In this document: positions 8,618 through 17,624 of the stretch, piece after piece
How the letters are laid out: each line of letters starts with the position of its first letter
Position numbering within the stretch: position 1 is the first letter of the stretch
Source: Acidimicrobiales bacterium
GTDB lineage: Bacteria > Actinomycetota > Acidimicrobiia > Acidimicrobiales > MedAcidi-G1
NCBI GenBank assembly: GCA_029577135.1
Contig: JARQPW010000003.1
Coordinates: forward strand, 38,452 to 102,451
Reading direction: 5' to 3'
DNA: 64,000 nt
Position numbers and translations under genes: made by a program
Notes under the pieces: generated by a model
The model's input: the letters and a program-made list of their open reading frames with translations, nothing else
Database searches by the model: none
What the model was told of the DNA's origin: nothing

Positions 8618-9213
8618 GCCAGCCGTTCGGCGACCGCCGCCTGCAGGCGTCGGGCGACCTCGTCGATCGAGCCACTGCCGTCGACGACGAGCCAACGCTG
8701 CGGATCGGCAGCGGCGAGGTCCCGGTACGCCTCGGCTACCCGGGCGTGGAACTCTTCGCCCGCCTGTTCGATCCGGTCCAGGGAACCCTCCAGCCTCGAC
8801 GCGGCAGTGGCAGCATCGACGTCGAGCAACACGACGAGGTCGGCTTCGACACCGTCGACGGCGAACGCCGACACGGCGGCAACGGCAGCTACGCCCAGGC
8901 CGCGGCCGGCACCCTGGTAGGCGAGCGAGGACCCGATGTAGCGGTCGGTGACGACGTCGTTCCCCCCGGCGAGTGCCGGTGCGACGACCCGGTCGACGTG
9001 CTGGGCGCGGGCTGCGGCCATGAGCAGCGCCTCGGCCCGATCGCACGGGGCATCACCGTCGGTGCCCAGGAGGAGGTTGCGGATCTGCTCTCCCAGCTGG
9101 GTCCCGCCCGGCTCCCGGGTGAACACCGCGCCGAGGGCCTCGGCCAGCCTCTGGGCCTGGGTGGTCTTCCCGGATCCCTCGCTCCCTTCGACGGCGATCA
9201 GCCGACCCCTCAT
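8614..9213 (-). CDS. tmk: Thymidylate kinase
   Basis: Phosphorylates dTMP to dTDP. The 199-aa product has the P-loop GSEGSGKTT (10-18), the substrate-binding FTREPGGT segment (31-38) and TDRYIGSSLAYQG with the DR motif (D90, R91). It overlaps holB downstream and the MFS gene upstream by ATGA junctions, so all three form one translationally coupled run. Confidence 0.95.
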   Translation of the reverse strand: MRGRLIAVEGSEGSGKTTQAQRLAEALGAVFTREPGGTQLGEQIRNLLLGTDGDAPCDRAEALLMAAARAQHVDRVVAPALAGGNDVVTDRYIGSSLAYQGAGRGLGVAAVAAVSAFAVDGVEADLVVLLDVDAATAASRLEGSLDRIEQAGEEFHARVAEAYRDLAAADPQRWLVVDGSGSIDEVARRLQAAVAERLA

Positions 9214-10655
9214 GTGCGCTCCTCGGACAGGTCGCCGGCCCGCAGCGACGCCACGGCCACGACCCCGGCGACCAGAATGATGGCGGAGGCCATCCAGAGG
9301 GTCAAACGGACGCCGGGCACGTAGACGTCAATGCCGAACACCTCGATGTTCCGGTCCCAGAACCGCTTCGAGAGGCGGTCGAGGGTCTCCTCGAGCAACG
9401 GCCCGAGGGCCAGGGCGAACAGCACGCAGGTACGGACGAGGGTGTAGAGGGTCGCGAAGATGCGGCCACGCATGTCGTCGCCCACGTTCTCGTGGAGCAG
9501 CGTGAACCCCAGGACGTAGACGGTCCCGGCGCAGATCCCGATCCCGAAGACCATCGTCACCGTGACGTGGATCCGGATGAACGACGCAGAGGCCGCGAGG
9601 AAGAACGCAGCAGCGACCAGCGCCCACGTGAAGACCCGGGTCTTGTTCAGACGGCGCTGGCCGAACGAGATGAGCCCCACACCCGTCGCCACGCCGAGGC
9701 CGAGCGCGGTGATGAAGTAGCCGTACCCCGACTTGCCGGCATCGAGGAGGTCGGTCGCGTAGATGGCGCCGAGCGGAACGAGCATGCCACCGCCGATCAG
9801 CCCGGTGGCGAGGCCCATGTTGACCGTCCGCACGACGGGGTTCTGGAAGGCGAACCTCCAGCCTTCGCGGAGTTCGTCGAGTGGGTGGGCCAGTTCCCGG
9901 CCCTGCGACCTGGCCGCCGCCCGTTCGTCCTTGGATCGGATGGGAAGCGGCAGTGTGAAGATCAGGAAGGCGGCGACGAGGAAGGTGAGCGAGTTGGCGT
10001 AGAACGCCAGGCCCTCCTCATGGAGCCTCAAGCCATCGGCCCAGGCCGAGCTGAAGAGGGCGGTGGAGAGCCGGCCGAACACCACCATCAGGGCTGCGCC
10101 CAACGGGAACGTGCCGTAGGCCGCCACCACCGACAGGGAGTTGGCGGTGGTGAGGTTCTCCTCGGGAACGAGGTTCGGGACCGAGGCCTCCTTCGCCGGC
10201 GACCACAGCATCGTGAACGCCTCGAGCACCAGCGAAGCCAGGACCAGGCCCCAGATCGTGTCGACGAACGGCAGCGAGATCATCACCAACGCCCGGCACA
10301 CGTCACAGGTCACCATCACCCGCTTGCGGTCCCAGCGATCGACAAGCACGCCGGCGATCGGACCGAAGAAGAAGCCCGGAACGATCCGTGCCGCCAGCAC
10401 CATGCTCAGCGCGGCACCCTCGGACCCCGAACCGATGCGGATGGCGAGCAGGCTGATCGCAAGGAGACCCAGCCAGTCTCCGGTGGCCGACACCACCTGG
10501 GCCAACCAGAGCCGGAAGAACTCGGGGGATCCGAACATCCGCACGTGGAGCGCCTCGCGGACGACCTCCTCGGGCTGTGTCAGGTCCGCACGGAACCTCG
10601 ACCTCCGCCGCTTCCCGCGTCCGGGCGTGGCGGACCCGCCGGTCTCTTCGGTCAC
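9210..10655 (-). CDS. MFS transporter (EntS-like, MFS_3 type)
   Basis: A 481-aa permease with about 10-12 hydrophobic helices after a basic 20-residue N-terminus. The loop motif GVLVDRWDRKRVM after helix 3 and the central PIRSKDERAAARSQGREL loop fit major facilitator proteins of the enterobactin-exporter type. Its stop overlaps the tmk start. The substrate is not evident; the conserved position before tmk-holB may reflect only operon arrangement. Confidence 0.82.
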   Translation of the reverse strand: MTEETGGSATPGRGKRRRSRFRADLTQPEEVVREALHVRMFGSPEFFRLWLAQVVSATGDWLGLLAISLLAIRIGSGSEGAALSMVLAARIVPGFFFGPIAGVLVDRWDRKRVMVTCDVCRALVMISLPFVDTIWGLVLASLVLEAFTMLWSPAKEASVPNLVPEENLTTANSLSVVAAYGTFPLGAALMVVFGRLSTALFSSAWADGLRLHEEGLAFYANSLTFLVAAFLIFTLPLPIRSKDERAAARSQGRELAHPLDELREGWRFAFQNPVVRTVNMGLATGLIGGGMLVPLGAIYATDLLDAGKSGYGYFITALGLGVATGVGLISFGQRRLNKTRVFTWALVAAAFFLAASASFIRIHVTVTMVFGIGICAGTVYVLGFTLLHENVGDDMRGRIFATLYTLVRTCVLFALALGPLLEETLDRLSKRFWDRNIEVFGIDVYVPGVRLTLWMASAIILVAGVVAVASLRAGDLSEERT

Positions 10656-10707
10656 ACCAGCACTCTAGGTGAGGCTCGGCGCGTGTTCCCAGAAGCCGCT
10701 CGACTAC

Positions 10708-13700
10708 TCAGGACGTCCGCCGCCTTGGGTTCCTGGCCGGGCCCTTCGCCCGACGCTCGGCGAGGAGTTCGGCGGCCCGTTCGTCGCTGAGTTCCTCGAC
10801 GGAATCCCCTCGCCGCAACGAGGCGTTGGTCTCGCCGTCGGTGACGTAGGGCCCGAACTGCCCGTTCTTCAGGACGATGGCCTTCCCACTGTGGGGATCG
10901 GTGCCGAGTTCACGAAGCGGCGGCTTGGCCCTGGCACGTCCATACTTCTTGGGCTGGGCGAGAATGACCAGGCACTCCTCGAGGGTGATCGTGAGCAGTT
11001 GTTCCTCGTTGTCGAGGCTTCGGCTGTCGGACCCCTTCTTGAGGTACGGGCCGAACCTGCCGTTCTGCACGGTGACCTCGACCCCGTCGGCCGGATCGAC
11101 GCCGACGGTGCGCGGCAGGCTCAGCAACTCGAGCGCCTGATCAAGGGTGATGCGCTCGAGCGTCATCGTCTGGAAGAGCGAGGCGGTCCTGGGCTTGGGC
11201 TGGGACTCCAGCTCGGCGATCCGGTCCAGCTCTGCGACCGCCTCGTCGACGGACACAAACTCGTCCAACACCGTGAACAACGCCTCGAGGTTCTCGATGC
11301 GGTCCTCCTCGTCGGCTTCCCGCAACCCGTCCAGGTAGCCGGACGCCTCGAGGGTGGCCCGAAGGACGGCGGAGGCACCCTCGCCGGCCCGCCCACGCAT
11401 CTCTTCGCGCAGTGTCAGGAAGGACCGGATCCCCTTCGCCGCGGTGCCGGTCACGCCGGCCTCCTCCGCCCGCCCGAAGGCTGCGGCGAGCCCGATCCCG
11501 TGCTTCGCGGCGAAGCCGTCGAGGCACTCGAGGGCACCCTTGCCGACGCCCCGCTTCGGCGTGACGATCGCACGTCGGAAGGCCTCATCGTCGGGCTCGG
11601 CGGCAATGGCCCCCGCGTAGGCGAGGGCGACTCGCAGTTCCTTCTTGTGGAGCGGCTGGGCGAGGAGGTGGCCACCAGGCGATGACGGCGACGGCCACGT
11701 GGGGAACCGGCCCAGCGAGACGTACGGCCCGAACTTCCCGGCCTTGGCGATCACCGGGAGGCCGGTCTCGGGGTCGTCGCCCAGGACCTGCTCGGTCGGC
11801 GTGTCGAGGAACTGGATCGCCCGCTCGACGCTGAGCTCGTCGGGGGCGAGGTCGTCGGGGATCGACGCCGTCCGATCACCCACCTCGACGTAGGCGCCGA
11901 ACTTGCCGTAGCAGGCGATCACGGGCACACCCTCGTCCGTGGTGCCCAGCGGCACGGTGCTCACGCCCTTGGGGTCGATGTCGCCCAGCCGGGTGGTGAC
12001 CTTGGCCTTGAGGCCGATGTCTCCCTCAGAGCCGAAGTAGAAGGCATGCAGCCACGGCACGGCCTCTGCAGCTCCGTTGGCAATCTCGTCGAGGTCGGCC
12101 TCCATCGCAGCCGTGAAGTCGTAGTCGATGAGCCGGGGGAAGTGCCGCTCGAGCAGCGTGGTCACGGCGAACGCGCTGAGCGTCGGCACAAGCGCCGAGC
12201 CCTTCCGCCACACGTAGTCCCGATTCTGGATGGTCTCCATGGTCGAGGCGTAGGTGGACGGGCGACCGACCCCGAGCTCCTCGAGTCGCTTCACGAGCGA
12301 CGCCTCGGTGAAGCGGGACGGGGTTTGCGTGGTGTGCCCGTCGGGGACGGCGTCGGTGACGGCGACCGCATCGCCGCTCGCCAGTTCGGGGAGCACCGAC
12401 TGCTGACCGCCGTTGGTTGATGATCCGTCCCGGGTCTCCTCGGCGGTCTCGACGTAGACCCGGCGAAAGCCCTGGTGCGTGATCACGGTGCCGCTGGCAC
12501 CGAGGAGCAACTGTCGGTCACCCGCTGCACCGGAGAAGCGCACCTGGACGGTCTCGCCCACCGCGTCGGTCATCTGAGAGGCGACGGTGCGCTGCCAGAT
12601 CATCTCGTAGACACGGGCTTCGGTGGACGGGAGTTCGCCGGCCACCTCGTCGGGGTGCCGGAAGCGGTCACCGGCCGGCCGGATCGCCTCGTGGGCCTCC
12701 TGGGCGCTGCGAACCTTCCTGTCGTAGGTGCGCGGCGCGTCGGGAAGGAACGCCCGGCCCAACCGCTCGGCGACCTCCGCCCGCGCAGCACGCAGTGCGG
12801 TGTCCGAGAGCGTCGTGCTGTCGGTCCGCATGTAGGTGATGTAGCCCTTCTGGTACAGGCCCTGGGCGGCGTGCATGGCGAGCGACGACGACAGCTTGAG
12901 CCTGCGGCCGGCCTCCTGCTGGAGGGTCGACGTGATGAACGGCGCAGCGGGACGTCGCCGGTAGGGTTTCGACTCGACCGAGGCGACCTCGACCGAGGCA
13001 CCGCCCAGGCCGTCGGCCAGTTCGGTGGCCGTCGCCTCGTCGAGCACGACGACCTCGTTCTTCAGGAGGCCGTCGTCGCCGAAGTCGCGACCTGCGGCGA
13101 CACGCCGTCCGTCGACCTCGACGAGGGACGCCCCGAACGTGGTTCCGTCACCAGCAACCAGCGTCAGGTCCAGGTCCCAGTAGCCGGCGGCCACGAAGGC
13201 CATGCGCTCCCGTTCCCGCTCGACCACGATCCTCGTGGCGACGGACTGCACCCGCCCGGCCGAGAGGCCCGTGGTGATCTTCCGCCAGAGCACCGGTGAG
13301 ATCTCGTAGCCGTAGAGGCGGTCGAGGATGCGGCGGGCCTCCTGGGCGTCGACGAGGCGGCGGTCGATCTCACGGGTCTCCTCGAGCGCACGCTTGATCG
13401 CCCCCGGGGTGATCTCGTGGAACACCATCCTCTTGACCGGAACCTTCGGGTTGAGCACCTCGAGCAGGTGCCAGGCGATGGCCTCGCCCTCACGGTCCTC
13501 ATCCGTGGCGAGGAAGAGCTCGTCGGCGTCTGCCAGGAGCTTCTTCAAGGTCCGGATCTGGTCCTTCTTCTGCGGGCTGACGACGTAGAGCGGCTTGAAG
13601 TCGTTGTCGACGTCGATGCCGAGGCTGGCCCAGGGCTCGCCCTTGTAGGCGGCCGGGACATCGGCGGCCCGTACCGGTAGGTCGCGGATGTGTCCGATCG

Positions 13701-13788
13701 ACGACTCGACGACGTAACCCTTGCCCAGGTAGCCGGCGATCGTCTTCGCCTTGGCGGGCGATTCGACGATGACGAGTGCGTAGCTCAT
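10708..13788 (-). CDS. topA: DNA topoisomerase I with an inserted UvrD/PcrA 2B-like segment
   Basis: Type IA topoisomerase of 1026 aa. Toprim motifs are VIVESPAKAKTI (E9) and ATDEDREGEAIAWHL (D96, D98); the catalytic tyrosine is Y319 in YITYMRTDS. C-terminal repeats follow: YGKFGAYVEVG (627-637), AGKFGPYVSLG (683-693), NGRFGPYLKKG (909-919) and NGQFGPYVTDG (975-985). Between the second and third repeats, about residues 694-863 (11200-11709), lies a segment unlike TopA: KELRVALAYAGAIAAEPDDE, AFRRAIVTPKRGVGKGALE, SGYLDGL and RIENLEALFTVLDEF follow the 2B subdomain of UvrD/PcrA helicases. No helicase motor motifs are present. The frame is open throughout and codon use looks the same. No zinc fingers; the tail is basic, as in actinobacterial TopA. 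Confidence 0.93.
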   Translation of the reverse strand: MSYALVIVESPAKAKTIAGYLGKGYVVESSIGHIRDLPVRAADVPAAYKGEPWASLGIDVDNDFKPLYVVSPQKKDQIRTLKKLLADADELFLATDEDREGEAIAWHLLEVLNPKVPVKRMVFHEITPGAIKRALEETREIDRRLVDAQEARRILDRLYGYEISPVLWRKITTGLSAGRVQSVATRIVVERERERMAFVAAGYWDLDLTLVAGDGTTFGASLVEVDGRRVAAGRDFGDDGLLKNEVVVLDEATATELADGLGGASVEVASVESKPYRRRPAAPFITSTLQQEAGRRLKLSSSLAMHAAQGLYQKGYITYMRTDSTTLSDTALRAARAEVAERLGRAFLPDAPRTYDRKVRSAQEAHEAIRPAGDRFRHPDEVAGELPSTEARVYEMIWQRTVASQMTDAVGETVQVRFSGAAGDRQLLLGASGTVITHQGFRRVYVETAEETRDGSSTNGGQQSVLPELASGDAVAVTDAVPDGHTTQTPSRFTEASLVKRLEELGVGRPSTYASTMETIQNRDYVWRKGSALVPTLSAFAVTTLLERHFPRLIDYDFTAAMEADLDEIANGAAEAVPWLHAFYFGSEGDIGLKAKVTTRLGDIDPKGVSTVPLGTTDEGVPVIACYGKFGAYVEVGDRTASIPDDLAPDELSVERAIQFLDTPTEQVLGDDPETGLPVIAKAGKFGPYVSLGRFPTWPSPSSPGGHLLAQPLHKKELRVALAYAGAIAAEPDDEAFRRAIVTPKRGVGKGALECLDGFAAKHGIGLAAAFGRAEEAGVTGTAAKGIRSFLTLREEMRGRAGEGASAVLRATLEASGYLDGLREADEEDRIENLEALFTVLDEFVSVDEAVAELDRIAELESQPKPRTASLFQTMTLERITLDQALELLSLPRTVGVDPADGVEVTVQNGRFGPYLKKGSDSRSLDNEEQLLTITLEECLVILAQPKKYGRARAKPPLRELGTDPHSGKAIVLKNGQFGPYVTDGETNASLRRGDSVEELSDERAAELLAERRAKGPARNPRRRTS

Positions 13789-13825
13789 GTCGTGGGTCCC
13801 GGTGTGGCCATGGTGACCATTGTTG

Positions 13826-15202
13826 TCACGTTCCCGGTGGCGGGTGGTCGACGTCGGCGGCGGGTTGGATGTCCGCCGGCCTCGACCTGTAGAGGATCAT
13901 GGATCCGATGACCGCCGCGACCACCGAGGCGACCAGCACACCGATCTTTGCCTCGTCCTGGAGCATGACGCTGTCGTAGGCGAGGCCTGTGACGAACAAC
14001 GAGACCGTGAAACCGATGCCGGCCATGGCGGAGATACCGAAGATGTGGCGCGGCGCAGCACCTGCCGGTAGTGCGCTGAGGCCGAATCGGACGGCTACCA
14101 GCGTGAAAAGGGCGACGCCGGCGATCTTGCCGGCCACCAGGCCGAACACGACTCCAAGGGTCACCGCCGAACCGGCGGCATCGCCCAGCGAGTCGCCGCT
14201 GATCTCGATGCCCGCATTCGCCAGGGCAAACCCGGGGATGATGACGAGGCTCGTCAGCGGGTGCAGGAGGTGTTCGATGCGCTCGGCGACCGACACCGAC
14301 TCGCTGAGCAGGAACCCGGCCCGACGCACGGACTCGGCGTCGACGTCCCCCTCGATGATCGGCTGCACCGCCTCGACGGCGTGGTCCGGACCGGTCAGTG
14401 GCCGGGCGGGTGCCAGGAGGCCCATCGCCACGCCGGCAAGGGTGGCGTGGATGCCCGACTCGAACGTGGCATACCAGAGCACCAGGCCGAGCCCGACGTA
14501 GACGGGCGTGAACCACACCCGCAACCTGGTCAACGATCGGACGGCGAAGAGGACCGCTGCGACGAGGAGCAGCCATTCGGTGGCGAGTTCGCCGGTGTAG
14601 AAGATGGCGATCACGACAATGGCGCCGATGTCGTCGACGATCGCCAGGGTCAGGAGGAACACCTTCAGTGGAGTCGTCACGCGGCTCCCGAGCAGCGACA
14701 GGATGGCGACGGCGAAGGCGATGTCGGTCGCCATGGGGATTCCCCATCCGGCGGCGGCATCGCCGCCCGGGTTGAAGGCGAAGAAGATGAGTGCGGGCAC
14801 GACCATGCCACCGAGTGCGGCCACGGCGGGGAGGAGCGCAGCCCGCCGCCCACGCAGCTCGCCCGCGACCAACTCCCGCTTGATCTCGAGGCCGACCACG
14901 AAGAAGAAGAGGACCATCAGGACGTCGTTGACGAAGTCGACGAGCGTCAGCGGTCGACCATCGTGCTCGAGCGAGAACCAGTTGCCCACCGAGAACTCGA
15001 TCTCGGAGTGCCAGAAGGCCTGGTAGCCGGCCGACCAGGGGGAGTTGGCCCACACGAGGGCGACGACCGTCGCAGCGACCAGGACGATGCCGCCGGCCGC
15101 CTCGATGCTTAGGAAGCGCAGCATCGGCCGCCCGATGACTCGGGCGAGTGGTCGGTCGCTGCCGAGCCAGGTCAGCGAAGTGGGTGGAGTGCGTCGGGCC
15201 AT
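13826..15202 (-). CDS. nhaA: Na+/H+ antiporter NhaA
   Basis: Exports Na+ or Li+ in exchange for protons. From ATG at 15202 the protein is 458 aa. It shows FFFVVGLEIKREL (99-111), the conserved Asp in PMATDIAF (D160) and the paired catalytic aspartates in IVDDIGAIV (D190, D191). A C-terminal extension beyond the usual 11-12 helices is absent. An upstream in-frame extension to 15334 is Pro/Arg-rich and overlaps the anti-sigma gene, so I reject it. It lies 37 bp before topA on the same strand. Confidence 0.94.
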   Translation of the reverse strand: MARRTPPTSLTWLGSDRPLARVIGRPMLRFLSIEAAGGIVLVAATVVALVWANSPWSAGYQAFWHSEIEFSVGNWFSLEHDGRPLTLVDFVNDVLMVLFFFVVGLEIKRELVAGELRGRRAALLPAVAALGGMVVPALIFFAFNPGGDAAAGWGIPMATDIAFAVAILSLLGSRVTTPLKVFLLTLAIVDDIGAIVVIAIFYTGELATEWLLLVAAVLFAVRSLTRLRVWFTPVYVGLGLVLWYATFESGIHATLAGVAMGLLAPARPLTGPDHAVEAVQPIIEGDVDAESVRRAGFLLSESVSVAERIEHLLHPLTSLVIIPGFALANAGIEISGDSLGDAAGSAVTLGVVFGLVAGKIAGVALFTLVAVRFGLSALPAGAAPRHIFGISAMAGIGFTVSLFVTGLAYDSVMLQDEAKIGVLVASVVAAVIGSMILYRSRPADIQPAADVDHPPPGT

Positions 15203-15272
15203 ACGTGATTCGGGTCGTCTCGGTGTAGTGAGCGTCGGGCACCGTAGTGGTCGTGACGCGCGGTGCCACCGA

Positions 15273-15734
15273 TCAGGTCTCGTCCCCGGTGGTGAGGAAG
15301 CGGATGACGAGGCGCACAGCGGTGCCGTCGACACTCGTCTCGATGGTGGTCTCGTCGGCCAGCCGACGCATCAGCGAGAGGCCCAGGCCCGACTCGAACT
15401 CGAGGCGTTCCGGCGATTCGGCGTCGGGAAGGGGGCGGACATCGTCGGGCTTGAAGCCGGCGCCACGGTCGTTCACCTCGATCTCGATCTGCTCGGCCGC
15501 AAGGTTGCAGCGAACGACGATCCGGTCCTCGACCCCTGAAGCGGTCTGGGCGTCGATGGCGTTGGTCGTCGCCTCCGAGACCGCCAGGCGGAGGTCTGCG
15601 ATCCGTTCGGCGTCGAGGCTGGAATCGACCGCCGCCGCCTCGCCGACGACGGTGCGGACCAACTGGAGGTACTCCGTCCTTGCGGGGATCAGGAGCTCGA
15701 CGACTCCCTCCGCGATCGCTCCCTTCGCCGTCAC
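15273..15734 (-). CDS. Anti-sigma factor / serine-protein kinase (RsbW-type HATPase)
   Basis: A 153-aa GHKL ATPase of the RsbW/SpoIIAB type. The N-box is RLAVSEATTNAID (E54, N58), the G1 box NDRGAGF (88-94) and the G2 box GLGLSLM (116-122). Such proteins bind a sigma factor and phosphorylate a STAS antagonist. The GTG start overlaps the stop of the STAS gene (GTGA), so kinase and antagonist are a coupled partner-switch pair. The target sigma factor is not in this operon. Confidence 0.87.
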   Translation of the reverse strand: MTAKGAIAEGVVELLIPARTEYLQLVRTVVGEAAAVDSSLDAERIADLRLAVSEATTNAIDAQTASGVEDRIVVRCNLAAEQIEIEVNDRGAGFKPDDVRPLPDAESPERLEFESGLGLSLMRRLADETTIETSVDGTAVRLVIRFLTTGDET

Positions 15735-16072
15735 GCCGACGCACCCACCGCAGCGTCCACGGACCCGTGCAACTCGAACACCCGGTCCAGGTCGCACAAC
15801 TCGAAGACCCGTTGGAGCCTGGGTTCCGGGCACACCAGGACCAGTTCACCATCGTGGCTCCGGACCCGACGCAGGGCGCCGATCACCGCTCCCAGGCCGG
15901 TGGAGTCGATGAAGTCGACGGCGGCAAGGTCGAGCACGAGCCGGGCGTCGCCAGCGGCGACCAGTTGCGCCACCTCCTGGCGGAGCCTGGGGGCGCCGGC
16001 CATGTCGAGGTCGCCTCGGAGCACCAGAACGGTCCACGGGTTCCGCGAGATGTGATGGAACTCGAGGTGCAC
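15731..16072 (-). CDS. Anti-sigma factor antagonist (STAS)
   Basis: A 113-aa single STAS domain of the SpoIIAA/RsbV type, with the phosphorylatable serine in DFIDSTGLGAVIGAL (S57). GTG start at 16072 has a GGAGG Shine-Dalgarno seven bases upstream. It overlaps the downstream RsbW-type kinase by 4 bp. It follows the Tad pilus genes on the same strand with a 45-bp gap, so it may be co-transcribed with them. Confidence 0.88.
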   Translation of the reverse strand: MHLEFHHISRNPWTVLVLRGDLDMAGAPRLRQEVAQLVAAGDARLVLDLAAVDFIDSTGLGAVIGALRRVRSHDGELVLVCPEPRLQRVFELCDLDRVFELHGSVDAAVGASA

Positions 16073-16117
16073 GTGGATCCCTCCGCCTCGGTTGCTGCAC
16101 GATGGTCGACGCCCACG

Positions 16118-16534
16118 CTACCGAACGGGTGCACCCGTCTGAGGCCACACCCGGCGGGAATCGACGGCCTCTCGGCGCATCGTGGCCGACGCCGTGACCG
16201 GAATCTCGGGCAGGAGAGCGCCCACCAACGGCACGTCGGTCGGATCCCGGTAGGTGACGGCGACCGTGGCGAGGTCCCCGTCGATGCGACGGTCGACATC
16301 GGTGGCGCCCGGCGACAGCCCCGACGAACCCACCACGGCCTCCCACACCCGCTCGAGGTCGCCACCCACCGCAGCGACCCTGACGCCCTCCCGGGCAGCG
16401 TGGTGGACGAGCACGAGGCTGCGCACCACGAGCCCAACCTGGACGAGGAAGAGGGCCAGCACGATGAGGACCGGTACGACGAGCACCAGTTCGATCGTCG
16501 CCTGGCCCCGCTCGTCCCGTAGCCGACGGCGCAC
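16118..16534 (-). CDS. TadE-like minor pilin/assembly protein
   Basis: A 138-aa protein with the prepilin-like start RLRDERGQATIELVLVVPVL and one helix (about 13-38), the TadE pattern in which a G-x4-E junction precedes the hydrophobic helix. The remainder is a small extracytoplasmic domain. The GTG start directly abuts the TAG stop of the upstream pilin gene (no gap). It probably acts in assembly or as a minor component of the Flp pilus. Confidence 0.8.
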   Translation of the reverse strand: MRRRLRDERGQATIELVLVVPVLIVLALFLVQVGLVVRSLVLVHHAAREGVRVAAVGGDLERVWEAVVGSSGLSPGATDVDRRIDGDLATVAVTYRDPTDVPLVGALLPEIPVTASATMRREAVDSRRVWPQTGAPVR

Positions 16535-16777
16535 CTACCCGACCTTGTTGATGAGCGAGTTCAGGACCCGGTCGAACAGCCGCGTGATGCGGTCGGTCCC
16601 GGTCGCCCAACTGGTGACGAGAATGGCGATCGTCGCTGCGCCGAGGATGAGTAGCACGTACTCGGCGGTGGTCTGGCCGCGGTCGTCGAGGCCGCTCTCC
16701 TGATTCCGTCGTTGCTGGAACGTCGCGAGTCGGCAGTGGACGGGGACCACGACCCACCGCAGGATGGCTCGTTGCAT
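16535..16777 (-). CDS. DUF4244 family, probable Flp-type pilin
   Basis: An 80-aa protein with a long basic leader and the prepilin motif DDRGQTTAEYVLLILGA (G34, E39) before a single helix (about 40-58). This matches the short DUF4244 proteins that sit at the pilin position in actinobacterial Tad loci. ATG at 16777 has GGGAGGTG upstream. Cleavage after G34 would leave a 46-residue mature pilin. No prepilin peptidase gene is seen nearby. Confidence 0.78.
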   Translation of the reverse strand: MQRAILRWVVVPVHCRLATFQQRRNQESGLDDRGQTTAEYVLLILGAATIAILVTSWATGTDRITRLFDRVLNSLINKVG

Positions 16778-16850
16778 GGACACCTCCCGGGTGTCGGATG
16801 GCGAAGGCGACAAAGCCGCGAGAACAGGGCGCGAGGAGGGGGCACAGGCC

Positions 16851-17624
16851 TCAGAGGCCCAACTCGAGGTTGCCGAGGGCGTCGAGCACCATCGGGACGA
16901 CCGACAGGAGGATGAAGGCGGGCATGACACAGAGGGCGAGGGGGAAGAGCATCAGGACCGGCACCTTCCTGGCCCGGGTCTCGGCCCGACGACGGGCCGT
17001 GGCCCGCAGGTCGGCGGCCGCCGCCTCGAGGGCGGGGCCGATGGGCGCACCGAGGCGGAGCGAACCGACGAGAGCCGAGACCAGCGGACGACCCGCCTCG
17101 CCGAGCAGCGGGCGCAGCCCTTCGACCTCCTGTGCCAGGGGCGCCCCCCGATCCGACCGGTCGAGCGCCTCCCCGAGTGCCACCGACACGGGCCCCCGGC
17201 CGCGGGATGCAGCCTCGGAGAGGGCGTTCCCGACCGGGAGCCCGGCGACCACGCCCATCCGGACGAGGCCGACGACCCACGGGAGCTCGGCCAGCACCGC
17301 ACGGTCGCGCCGACGCCCGTCGAGCCGGCGACGAATGGCCGGAAGGGCACCGACCAGCGATCCCACCACGACTGCCGGGACGGGATGCACGACGAACGAC
17401 CCGAGGACGACCAGGCAGACGGCCCCGACACGCCGATCGGCGGCCCGATCCTCGGATGCGCCCCTACGCACGAGCCGGCCCAGGCGGGCGACCGGGTCGT
17501 CGCGTGGCGACCGGGGCACGGCACCCGGGGTCGCCGACGGCGCCGGGTGCCGGGACGGGGTGGCCCCCACCCTCGCCGCGACGACCAGGACGCCGAGGGC
17601 CCAGGCGGCGGCGATCAGCCCCAT
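16851..17624 (-). CDS. TadC-like inner-membrane platform protein (T2SF domain)
   Basis: A 257-aa type II secretion F-domain protein. The cytoplasmic T2SF segment carries LPWVVGLVRMGVVAGLPVGN and LVSALVGSLRLGAPIGPALE, and the C-terminal helices read VLMLFPLALCVMPAFILLS. The start ATG shares one base with the TadB stop (TGATG). With TadB it forms the membrane platform driven by the TadA ATPase. Confidence 0.85.
   Translation of the reverse strand: MGLIAAAWALGVLVVAARVGATPSRHPAPSATPGAVPRSPRDDPVARLGRLVRRGASEDRAADRRVGAVCLVVLGSFVVHPVPAVVVGSLVGALPAIRRRLDGRRRDRAVLAELPWVVGLVRMGVVAGLPVGNALSEAASRGRGPVSVALGEALDRSDRGAPLAQEVEGLRPLLGEAGRPLVSALVGSLRLGAPIGPALEAAAADLRATARRRAETRARKVPVLMLFPLALCVMPAFILLSVVPMVLDALGNLELGL

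Noticed and set aside
10708..13788. Two separate genes (topA and a helicase) merged by error
   Set aside because: The 2B-like segment is flanked on both sides by normal TopA repeats in one open frame, and no helicase motor motifs are nearby; an assembly error would need two in-frame junctions. Still listed for read-level checking.
15203..15334. 44-residue N-terminal extension of nhaA
   Set aside because: Pro/Arg/Ser-rich, unlike NhaA, and it would overlap the anti-sigma gene; the ATG at 15202 gives the normal family length.
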